From: Aquimarina spongiae
GTDB taxonomy: Bacteria; Bacteroidota; Bacteroidia; Flavobacteriales; Flavobacteriaceae
Length of the DNA: 64,000 bases
Assembly (NCBI RefSeq): GCF_900141785.1
Contig: NZ_FQYP01000003.1
Location: 496,001 to 560,000, forward strand
Direction of reading: 5' to 3'
The position numbers were made by a program, and so were the translations under genes. The notes beneath the pieces were generated by a model that saw only the letters and a program-made list of their open reading frames with translations, did not search any database and was not told the origin of the DNA. Numbering within the stretch: the stretch's first letter is position 1; each line of letters opens with the position of its first letter. Shown piece by piece: positions 1-7,165 of this stretch.

Positions 1-132
1 GGTGGTCAGGAAACCATTCGAGATTTTATTGCTTTCCCAAAAAACAACAGTGGCCGGGATGTCATGATCGATGCCCCTGCAACTATTGATCAGGAACAGC
101 TCAAAGAGTTGAATATTCAACTCGATCTTTAA
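1..132 (+). CDS. aspS: Aspartate--tRNA ligase, C-terminal end (partial)
   Basis: Open from base 1 to a TAA at 130-132; only the last 43 residues are present. The piece contains [14 protein letters not shown] followed by [16 protein letters not shown], which matches the C-terminal tail of bacterial aspartyl-tRNA synthetases, where the class II motif 3 region is followed by a 'DAPs.vd..QL.EL' tail. The enzyme charges tRNA-Asp in the cytoplasm. The catalytic core lies outside the window, so its completeness cannot be judged. A rho-independent terminator follows directly. Confidence 0.88.
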   Translation, partial: GGQETIRDFIAFPKNNSGRDVMIDAPATIDQEQLKELNIQLDL

Positions 133-142
133 AAAACATATC

Positions 143-177
143 AAAAAAAATCCTGCTTTTAGCGGGATTTTTTATTT
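143..177 (+). terminator. Rho-independent terminator after aspS
   Basis: The stem AATCCTGC/GCGGGATT (one T-G wobble) with a TTTTA loop is preceded by an A tract and followed by T6. It sits 10 bases past the aspS stop. Confidence 0.85.
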
Positions 178-184
178 TTAGAAT

Positions 185-733
185 ATGAAGAAATTACTAA
201 AGATAATACTCATTATTATCTCCTCTTTGGTATTTATTGTGATTGCTCTAGCCGGGTGGTTCTATTATCAGCATGTTGGAAAACACAGTGTGGATCAGGA
301 AAAATATCCACATTATATTGGCTATCTAGATCCGCAAAAAACAATTTCTAAAGAAGGTTTTGAAACCTGTAACGAAACAAAAGTTTATAAAACCCACCAC
401 GGTGCAATTCCTGAAGCTTTTAAAGAAAACAAATGGGCGTTTAGAAAAAATATTCTAGAAACTTATGGCAACAATCATTATACAAACTCTGGATATTTAT
501 TTTTTAGGTTTATTGTAAATTGTAAAGGAGAAACAGGAAGGTTTGAGATTACCGGAACAGATTTCGACTTTAATACAATCCAGTTTAACCAAGAGCTCAT
601 TGATCAGTTACACCAATTAACTGCCGATTCTGAAAACTGGAAGGTCTTACAAGGAAAAGATACTCCGATAGATTATTATGTATATGTTGGTTATAAAATA
701 AAAAATGGTGAAATCACTGAAATACTGCCTTAG
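185..733 (+). CDS. Membrane-anchored protein of unknown function, TonB-C-like tail
   Basis: A 182-residue protein with an N-terminal hydrophobic anchor (about residues 7-27) and a periplasmic remainder. Two cysteines (C62 and C113) could form a disulfide. The second half (a 'FRFIVNCKGETGRFEI' strand pattern, an amphipathic stretch, then 'YKIKNGEITEILP') resembles the beta-alpha-beta pattern of TonB C-terminal domains common in Bacteroidota, but it lacks a proline-rich spacer; this reading is tentative. Its 3' end overlaps the next gene by 29 bases, which suggests translational coupling. No function is claimed. Confidence 0.7.
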   Translation: MKKLLKIILIIISSLVFIVIALAGWFYYQHVGKHSVDQEKYPHYIGYLDPQKTISKEGFETCNETKVYKTHHGAIPEAFKENKWAFRKNILETYGNNHYTNSGYLFFRFIVNCKGETGRFEITGTDFDFNTIQFNQELIDQLHQLTADSENWKVLQGKDTPIDYYVYVGYKIKNGEITEILP

Positions 734-1547
734 TCTTGTAATCATTCTTGGTATTGCCTCATGCGATTCTCCCCTAACCGAGGAGGAGAAAAAAGCAAAG
801 GCAGATCAAATTATTAATGGAAAGACGTTACTACTGAGCCCTCATTATCAAGGCTCATCAAAAATGATGACTTTGGTTGAGCATGCTATCGCTTTGGATC
901 CCAACAACGCAGATGCGCGTAGAGAATTATCGATTCCTTATCTGAAACGTGGAATGCCTGTGCAGTGGAAACCTCTATTTGATAAAGCAGTAGCCCTTGA
1001 TCCTGTAAATTGGCAAGGCTGGAGAGGGTACCTCTACCTCTACTTTTATAGAAATTACAAAAAAGCAATTGAAGATTTTGATGCTACAGATCAGTTGACA
1101 CCAGATTTTGACGACTATCCGCAGGGACAGAGTGTAAACTATATGAGAGGTGTTGCCTATATGGGGCTTAAGGATTGGGACAAAGCAAAATTATATTTTG
1201 ACACCTATATCAATGAGCAAATTGCAACCTCGGGTGAGGATTATGCTGATGTAACCGCATTTTTATATCGTGGTATCATCGCCTACCAAAACAATGAAAT
1301 CGAAAGTGCTATAGAAGATTTTCTAAAAGTTCTTCAATATTCTGGTAACCATTATGCAGATGCACATTATTATTTGGCCAAATGCTTTTCTGCACAAAAC
1401 GACTTTCCAAAAGCAAAACATCACATCGATGAGGCAATAAAAGACTTTGATCTGGGTTATTTTCACAGCCGGAACTATGTTGAAGTACTTTATCAAATTT
1501 ACATTCAAGATTTAGAAGGATTAAAAAAGCAATTAGAAAATAGTTAA
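705..1547 (+). CDS. TPR-repeat lipoprotein
   Basis: 280 residues. The N-terminus is a lipoprotein signal with lipobox LGIASC (Cys20), so the mature protein is probably acylated and periplasmic or outer-membrane facing. The rest consists of helical tetratricopeptide-like repeats (for example 'ALDPNNADARREL', 'ALDPVNWQGWRGYLY', 'AYMGLKDWDKAKLYF', 'YYLAKCFSAQNDFPKAKHHI'), a scaffold for protein-protein contacts. The ATG lies inside the upstream gene (29-base overlap); this start is preferred because it gives an intact signal peptide. The partner is unknown. Confidence 0.8.
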   Translation: MVKSLKYCLSLVIILGIASCDSPLTEEEKKAKADQIINGKTLLLSPHYQGSSKMMTLVEHAIALDPNNADARRELSIPYLKRGMPVQWKPLFDKAVALDPVNWQGWRGYLYLYFYRNYKKAIEDFDATDQLTPDFDDYPQGQSVNYMRGVAYMGLKDWDKAKLYFDTYINEQIATSGEDYADVTAFLYRGIIAYQNNEIESAIEDFLKVLQYSGNHYADAHYYLAKCFSAQNDFPKAKHHIDEAIKDFDLGYFHSRNYVEVLYQIYIQDLEGLKKQLENS

Positions 1548-1570
1548 CTTTATAGTAGAACTAACTATCC

Positions 1571-3355
1571 ATGACGTCCTCAAGAAAAAGTATCCTATAC
1601 AAAATACTGAAATGGCGTTACCGCAACATTTCTAATAAGAATTTTATCTTATTACTGAGTATTATTGTAGGTTTTACCGCAGGACTTGTTTCTTTGTTAC
1701 TCAAAAATTTGACGCACCTTATTCAAGTCGTTTTACAGAGTGACGTGATCTCCTGGCAAACTTCTTTCTATTTTATTATCCCGGTAATTGGTTTACTTAT
1801 TGTATACATCTTTACCAAATACATTATTAAAAGAGACGTACGCTCCGCCATCCCATTAATCTTAAACTCATTATCCAAGAAAAACGGAATCATAAAACCT
1901 ATACACGGATATTTACCGTTGATCCTGGCTCCTATTACCGTAGGTTTTGGTGGGTCTGTTGGATTATTGGGACCTGCAATCGGATCTGGATCAACAATAA
2001 GCTCAGATATTTGTTCTCTGTTTAAACTAAGTGAGAAAACTCGATTTTTGTTGATCGGTTGTGCCGCCGCTGGTGCAATTTCTGCGGTTTTCAAATCTCC
2101 TTTGGCTGGTTTGGTATTTGCTGTAGAAGTATTTAGCCTGGATCTAACACTCACTTCGTTACTTCCATTACTTTTTGCCTCGGTATCCGCAATATTGACT
2201 TCTTATTTCTTTTTGGGAGACGAGGTATTGTTTCGATTTGATGTCATTGAAAAATTTGATATTTATGATACTCCGTTTTATATCATTCTAGGTATCGGTA
2301 CTGCAGTAGCATCCATTTATTTCACAAAAATGTACTTTGGAATTCTACATTTTTTTGATCGTTTTTCTAAAAAAATTCATCGTTTGTTGATCGGTGGTTT
2401 TGCGATTGGGGGGTTACTATATTTTATTCCCCCGCTTTATGGAGAAGGAATTGGTTTTATCAACGATCTTTTGAGAGGCGACCATTATACCGCTATTGGT
2501 GAAACTCCATTCGATACTATTACCAGTAACATATGGGTGGTAATAGGATTGCTTGTAGGAATAACCATTTTTAAAGCGGTTGCTATGACCGCAACTTTTG
2601 CTGCCGGAGGATCGGGTGGAATCTTTATCCCGACGATGGTTATGGGGAGTGCTTTGGGAAATGTGGTATCCAAAGTAATCAACAATCTCGGATTAGGATT
2701 AGAAGTATCTGAAGCTAACTTTACACTATTGGGTATGGCTGGATTAATTGCTGGTGTGCTGCATGCTCCATTAACCTCGATATTTTTGATTGCTGAGATT
2801 ACTTCGAGTTATGAATTATTTGTCCCTCTAATGATCACTACAGGGATTTCTTTCTTTATTTCTAAAAACAGTATAGAACACAATATTTACAATCGTGAAT
2901 TAGCTGAACAGGGTGAGCTATTGACTCATAATAAAGATCAAACGGTGTTAACTCTAATGAACCTGGAAGATTGTATTGAAACCAATTTCATAGCGGTACA
3001 ACCTCATTTCACTTTAAAACAATTGTTAAGTGAAGCTGTAGCAAAGTCAAATAGAAATTTGTTTCCGGTCACAAATGACGAAAATGAACTTATCGGGATG
3101 GTTTCGTTGGATGACATACGAGATATTATGTTCGACATCACTTTATATCACAAAGTAAAAGTTGAGACTTTGATGTCTCAGATTAAAGCAAGTATTGTTT
3201 ATGAAGAAGACAATGCCAAAACGGTAATGAGGAAATTTCAAGATACAGGCGCCTGGAATCTTCCTGTGATAAAAAATGGAAAATATCATGGATTTATCTC
3301 AAAATCTAAATTACTTACCTCATATCGAAGAAAGTTGATTAATTTTACCGGCTAA
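1571..3355 (+). CDS. ClC-family chloride channel/transporter with CBS pair
   Basis: 594 residues. The N-terminal ~440 residues are a voltage-gated chloride channel fold with about ten hydrophobic helices, including the filter-type segment GFGGSVGLLGP (residues 125-135) and 'AAGGSGGIFIPTMVMGSALG'. The last ~130 residues hold two CBS domains (about 465-525 and 530-590), usually a nucleotide-sensing regulatory pair. In most ClC proteins the GxE(G/A)P motif supplies the gating glutamate; here that position is Leu133 (codon at 1967-1969). The internal proton glutamate (E203 in E. coli ClcA) also appears to be Val. By family knowledge this points to uncoupled anion conduction rather than H+/Cl- exchange (inference). 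Confidence 0.9.
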   Translation: MTSSRKSILYKILKWRYRNISNKNFILLLSIIVGFTAGLVSLLLKNLTHLIQVVLQSDVISWQTSFYFIIPVIGLLIVYIFTKYIIKRDVRSAIPLILNSLSKKNGIIKPIHGYLPLILAPITVGFGGSVGLLGPAIGSGSTISSDICSLFKLSEKTRFLLIGCAAAGAISAVFKSPLAGLVFAVEVFSLDLTLTSLLPLLFASVSAILTSYFFLGDEVLFRFDVIEKFDIYDTPFYIILGIGTAVASIYFTKMYFGILHFFDRFSKKIHRLLIGGFAIGGLLYFIPPLYGEGIGFINDLLRGDHYTAIGETPFDTITSNIWVVIGLLVGITIFKAVAMTATFAAGGSGGIFIPTMVMGSALGNVVSKVINNLGLGLEVSEANFTLLGMAGLIAGVLHAPLTSIFLIAEITSSYELFVPLMITTGISFFISKNSIEHNIYNRELAEQGELLTHNKDQTVLTLMNLEDCIETNFIAVQPHFTLKQLLSEAVAKSNRNLFPVTNDENELIGMVSLDDIRDIMFDITLYHKVKVETLMSQIKASIVYEEDNAKTVMRKFQDTGAWNLPVIKNGKYHGFISKSKLLTSYRRKLINFTG

Positions 3356-3365
3356 TCGTATACTT

Positions 3366-3617
3366 ATGAAATATATTATCAGAATTTTATTTGTAGCTAT
3401 TCTGGCTAGTATTTTGGTTGGATATTATTTCAAAAACATCGGAGATCATACCACTGGAGACAAGTTTGTTGGTGTAGCCATCCTAGTTGCATCCTTTGTT
3501 TTGATGCCCATTTTCATCTATCATCGATGGAAAAACAAGAAGGTAAAGGATTATATGCTAACCGAAGAGAATCTTAAGAAAATGAGAGATTACCAAAACA
3601 AAAAGGACAAAGCTTGA
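3366..3617 (+). CDS. Small two-helix membrane protein
   Basis: 83 residues with two predicted transmembrane helices (about 4-22 and 34-53) and a basic, charged C-terminal tail (KKVKDYMLTEENLKKM...). It starts ten bases after the ClC gene and is probably cotranscribed with it. I recognise no named family beyond small flavobacterial membrane proteins. Confidence 0.7.
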   Translation: MKYIIRILFVAILASILVGYYFKNIGDHTTGDKFVGVAILVASFVLMPIFIYHRWKNKKVKDYMLTEENLKKMRDYQNKKDKA

Positions 3618-3674
3618 AAATTGTTTTTTTTAAAATATTCACATTTTCATAACGATTCATAAAATATTTAGACC

Positions 3675-3682
3675 TACCTTTA
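3675..3682 (+). promoter_or_regulatory. Possible -7 element for the cold-shock gene
   Basis: TACCTTTA resembles the Bacteroidota -7 consensus TAnnTTTG with one mismatch. It lies 27 bases before the ATG and leaves a short AT-rich leader. No clear -33 element is visible, so support is weak. Confidence 0.3.
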
Positions 3683-3708
3683 GAACTCAATTATTATTTT
3701 TTATTACA

Positions 3709-3906
3709 ATGGAAGGAACAGTTAAATTTTTTAATGAATCAAAGGGTTATGGTTTTATAACCAACGACGAAACCGGTAAAGACATCTTTGTTCACGCTAC
3801 AGGAATCGATGGCGACGCTTTAAATGAAGGTGACAAAGTTGAATATCAAGAGCAAGAAGGACGTAAAGGAGTTATTGCGGCAAATGTGCGCGTAATTCAC
3901 GAATAA
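3709..3906 (+). CDS. Cold-shock domain protein (CspA family)
   Basis: 65 residues, the usual full length of a single cold-shock domain. It carries the RNA-binding signatures RNP1 (KGYGFI, residues 12-17) and RNP2 (DIFVH), on the five-strand OB fold. Such proteins bind single-stranded nucleic acid and act as RNA chaperones in the cytoplasm. It is monocistronic, followed by a strong hairpin terminator, and preceded by an AT-rich leader. Confidence 0.95.
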   Translation: MEGTVKFFNESKGYGFITNDETGKDIFVHATGIDGDALNEGDKVEYQEQEGRKGVIAANVRVIHE

Positions 3907-3930
3907 GATATAAAGCACCCAGTTTCTGAG

Positions 3931-3959
3931 TAGCGCTGTTTGTACAGCGCTATTTTTAT
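3931..3959. terminator. Terminator between convergent cold-shock gene and 3956-4732 gene
   Basis: A perfect 9-bp stem TAGCGCTGT/ACAGCGCTA with a TTGT loop, followed on the + strand by TTTTTATT. The stop codon of the leftward gene overlaps the T tract. Confidence 0.85.
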
Positions 3960-4732
3960 TTCCTGATATTATACTTTTCTATAAAAACCTCTTTTTGAAC
4001 TATTAAAAACTCTAGAATCTTTAATTCATCCTTTGACTGAAGCACCAATTTGGTTTCAGCATTTTCGTTTACAAAATCGACAAAATTGTAATATTCCGTT
4101 TCTGGAATCTCCAGCATTTCAACAATAAATTGTTCATCAAAATAGTCTACTACTGTTTTAGGAGGGCCATAAGCTGTATACTTCTTTCTTTTAACTAAAC
4201 CTCCAGCTAGTTTTACCAGAGCCAAAAAATCGATTGATGTGGGTGTAAAATCATCTCTTAGCGCAATGTTTTTTATGTTGGATTGCGCATCATTAAACTC
4301 TGGTAAATTCATCTGCATCAATTCTGCAGCGCTAAAAAAAGGAAGGTTTTCTGTGTATGTTGGTATTTTCGACACATCCTCTTCAATACGGCCAGATAAG
4401 GAGTACTGTGACACCGTCACCTCATCCAGGGCATTTACTTTTTCCTTTAATTTTATCAAAAAATCATCATTTTGTATATCTGAAGAAGACACAATATGAG
4501 TATAAGGCACATACTGTATAGAAGAAATAATCAACGTATCTCCAGGTGTTACTCGAATTGAAAAATACCCTTCTTGATCAGTGATCGTACCTACCTCTAG
4601 GGTTTTATTAATCACATGGACATCATCCCAATCATCTGTTTCAGAGACAATTCTTCCGTTAAGCTTGGTATACTCTTGCGAAAAGACAATAGAAGTCATG
4701 CCTCCAAAAAATAACAGAATGATTTTTTGCAT
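3956..4732 (-). CDS. Secreted protein with carboxypeptidase-regulatory-like domain
   Basis: 258 residues with a clear signal peptide (MQKIILLFFGGMTSIVFS, then QEYTK). Residues ~24-95 (LNGRIVSETDD..., 'GTITDQEGYFSIRV', 'GDTLIISSIQYVPY') match the CarboxypepD_reg-like beta-sandwich found at the N-terminus of TonB-dependent receptors and many Bacteroidota envelope proteins. No beta-barrel follows. The second half (about 115-258) has no recognised domain. It is likely a periplasmic or outer-membrane-associated structural protein. Confidence 0.75.
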   Translation of the reverse strand: MQKIILLFFGGMTSIVFSQEYTKLNGRIVSETDDWDDVHVINKTLEVGTITDQEGYFSIRVTPGDTLIISSIQYVPYTHIVSSSDIQNDDFLIKLKEKVNALDEVTVSQYSLSGRIEEDVSKIPTYTENLPFFSAAELMQMNLPEFNDAQSNIKNIALRDDFTPTSIDFLALVKLAGGLVKRKKYTAYGPPKTVVDYFDEQFIVEMLEIPETEYYNFVDFVNENAETKLVLQSKDELKILEFLIVQKEVFIEKYNIRK

Positions 4733-4843
4733 TGGTCTCGGTTTATGCTATAAGGACTATAGCTCAACCAACAGGTTGCAAATCATTCTTCATACATTCC
4801 TCTAAGGGCCATAGATCCGTAAAAAAGCACTTATCCGAGATTC

Positions 4844-5293
4844 TTAATTTAGATTACGTTTTTCAACAAAAAAACGTTTTAACAACTGGCTACATTCTTC
4901 CTGCAGCACCCCACCTATCATTTCTGTTTTAGGATGCAGTTTGGCTCCTAATGAATTAAAGCCTCGTTTTTCATCTGCGGCGCCATAGACCACCTTTCCT
5001 ATCTGACTCCAATACAATGCTCCTGCACACATTTGGCAGGGTTCAAGGGTTACATACATAGTACATTCATTCAAGTATTTACCTCCCAAAAAGTTTGCTG
5101 CCGCGGTAATGGCCTGCATCTCGGCATGAGCGGTAACATCATTAAGCATTTCTGTAAGATTATGGGCTCTGGCAATTATTTTATTTGACACTACAATTAC
5201 AGCTCCAACCGGAACTTCATCTTTTTCAAAAGCCCTTTCTGCCTCCTGAAGCGCTTTCTTCATAAAATAGGTATCATCAAACGGATCTAGCAT
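4844..5293 (-). CDS. tadA: tRNA-specific adenosine deaminase
   Basis: 149 residues, normal for TadA. It shows the zinc-dependent deaminase motifs HAEMQAI (catalytic Glu, zinc His) and PCQMCAG (zinc Cys pair). TadA converts A34 to inosine in the tRNA-Arg anticodon in the cytoplasm. The tail 'AADEKRGFNSLGAKLHPKTEM' fits TadA better than other cytidine-deaminase-like enzymes. The gene is divergent from dxs. Confidence 0.92.
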   Translation of the reverse strand: MLDPFDDTYFMKKALQEAERAFEKDEVPVGAVIVVSNKIIARAHNLTEMLNDVTAHAEMQAITAAANFLGGKYLNECTMYVTLEPCQMCAGALYWSQIGKVVYGAADEKRGFNSLGAKLHPKTEMIGGVLQEECSQLLKRFFVEKRNLN

Positions 5294-5391
5294 GGCACGT
5301 TCTATTTTGTTGTAAAACTAGCTAAAATTATCCGTAATCCGCATCTCACAAAAGATTATAAAGTACCAGCACAAAACCTTACTTTTGTCAC

Positions 5392-7158
5392 ATGTCAACA
5401 TCATTGCTTTCACAAATTCAAAACCCTTCGGATCTAAGACAACTATCCGCAGAACAGTTACCCATCTTAGCACAAGAACTTCGTGATTTTGTGATCAATA
5501 TTGTGGCTACCAAAGAAGGGCATTTGGGAGCAAGTTTGGGTGTGATCGAATTGACTATAGCCCTACATTATGTTTTTGACACCCCAAACGATTTGTTGAT
5601 TTGGGATGTAGGCCATCAAGCCTATCCTCATAAAATTCTAACCGGTCGGAAAGATATTTTTCATACCAACCGCCAGCTCAATGGAATCAGTGGTTTTCCA
5701 AAAAGAAGTGAAAGCGAATACGATACTTTTGGAGTAGGACACTCTTCTACTTCTATTTCTGCAATTTTGGGTATGGCCATTGCATCAAAGCTAAAGGGAG
5801 AGCTATCTAAACAACATATCGCGGTTATTGGAGATGCTTCAATCGCCAGCGGAATGGCTTTTGAAGGGCTTAATCATGCTGGTGTTGCCAACACGAATAT
5901 GTTGGTGATCCTGAACGACAATGCTATTGGTATAGACCCTAGTGTGGGAGCACTTAAGGAATACCTAACCAAGGCAAAAGTCGGAGTAAAGCCTAGGAAA
6001 AACAACATTATTGAGGCTTTGAATTTTAACTATTTTGGCCCGATTGATGGTCATGATTTATCTTCTCTACTTAGAACATTAGAGCAGTTAAAATCAACGG
6101 ATGGACCAAAACTTTTACACATTATTACCACAAAGGGAAAAGGACTGAAACAGGCCGAGGAAAACCAAGTCAAATATCATGCTCCTGGTAAGTTTGATGC
6201 CTCCACAGGAGATCTGATTCCAAAAGATAGTACTAATCTACCTCCAAAATTTCAAGATGTTTTTGGTTATACGTTATTAGAACTCGCACGAGAAAACGAA
6301 AAAATCATCGGGATCACTCCTGCTATGCCTACTGGTAGCTCTTTAAAATATATGATGCAGGAAATGCCCGATAGGGCATTGGACGTGGGTATCGCAGAAC
6401 AACATGCAGTAACTTTGGCTGCTGGAATGGCTACTCAAGGCATGATTCCGTTTTGCACTATTTACTCTACTTTTTTGCAACGAGCTTATGACCAAGTGAT
6501 TCATGATGTAGCTTTACAAGATTTACCTGTTGTTTTATGCGTAGACAGAGCCGGTCTTGTAGGAGCAGATGGCGCTACGCATCACGGAGTTTTTGATATC
6601 GCCTATTTGAATTGCATTCCAAGTATGGTCGTAACCGCTCCAGCCGACGAAATAGAATTACGCAATTTGTTATATACCGCCTCTTTAGGTTTAGACCACC
6701 CAATAGCTATTCGCTACCCCAGGGGTAGAGGACATATTTCGGATTGGCGACAACCATTTAACAAGATGACTATAGGTGAAGGAACAACAAAGCGTAAAGG
6801 AAAGGAGGTTGCCATCATTTCTACCGGAGCAATTGCAACTGCTGTCTCCCAAGCGATAAACCAGAGTAAACAAAACGTAAGCCACTATCATTTTCCATTC
6901 ATAAAGCCGTTGGATCACAAGTTACTAAACATTATATTCTCTGAATATCACACCATTATTACTGTTGAAGATGGAGTTGTTACCGGTGGTTTTGGAAACA
7001 ATATCCTCTCCTACGGAAATGAAAATAATTTCAAAACTCGTGTCATCAACCTAGGTGTGCCTGATCAGTTTATTCATCACGGCACAATAGAAGAACTTCA
7101 TGAAATTTGTGGTATTTCTACCGCAGGGATCACTTCTACAATTCTAAAGCATGTCTAA
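5392..7158 (+). CDS. dxs: 1-deoxy-D-xylulose-5-phosphate synthase
   Basis: 588 residues. It has the DXS/transketolase architecture: an N-terminal thiamine-diphosphate domain with the GDASIASGMAFEGLNHAG motif (about residues 148-165, Mg/ThDP binding), a central pyrimidine-binding domain (GIAEQHAVTLAAGMA) with catalytic Glu and His, and a C-terminal transketolase domain. The enzyme condenses pyruvate and glyceraldehyde-3-phosphate as the first step of the MEP isoprenoid pathway. It is slightly shorter than the ~620 residues typical of proteobacterial DXS, as is common in Bacteroidota. Its 3' end lies 8 bases from the convergent M36 protease gene. Confidence 0.95.
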   Translation: MSTSLLSQIQNPSDLRQLSAEQLPILAQELRDFVINIVATKEGHLGASLGVIELTIALHYVFDTPNDLLIWDVGHQAYPHKILTGRKDIFHTNRQLNGISGFPKRSESEYDTFGVGHSSTSISAILGMAIASKLKGELSKQHIAVIGDASIASGMAFEGLNHAGVANTNMLVILNDNAIGIDPSVGALKEYLTKAKVGVKPRKNNIIEALNFNYFGPIDGHDLSSLLRTLEQLKSTDGPKLLHIITTKGKGLKQAEENQVKYHAPGKFDASTGDLIPKDSTNLPPKFQDVFGYTLLELARENEKIIGITPAMPTGSSLKYMMQEMPDRALDVGIAEQHAVTLAAGMATQGMIPFCTIYSTFLQRAYDQVIHDVALQDLPVVLCVDRAGLVGADGATHHGVFDIAYLNCIPSMVVTAPADEIELRNLLYTASLGLDHPIAIRYPRGRGHISDWRQPFNKMTIGEGTTKRKGKEVAIISTGAIATAVSQAINQSKQNVSHYHFPFIKPLDHKLLNIIFSEYHTIITVEDGVVTGGFGNNILSYGNENNFKTRVINLGVPDQFIHHGTIEELHEICGISTAGITSTILKHV

Positions 7159-7165
7159 CCGATAA

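Noticed and set aside
5380..5387. TACTTTTG as the dxs promoter
   Set aside because: An exact -7 word, but only four bases from the ATG and without a -33 match; it would need a leaderless mRNA.
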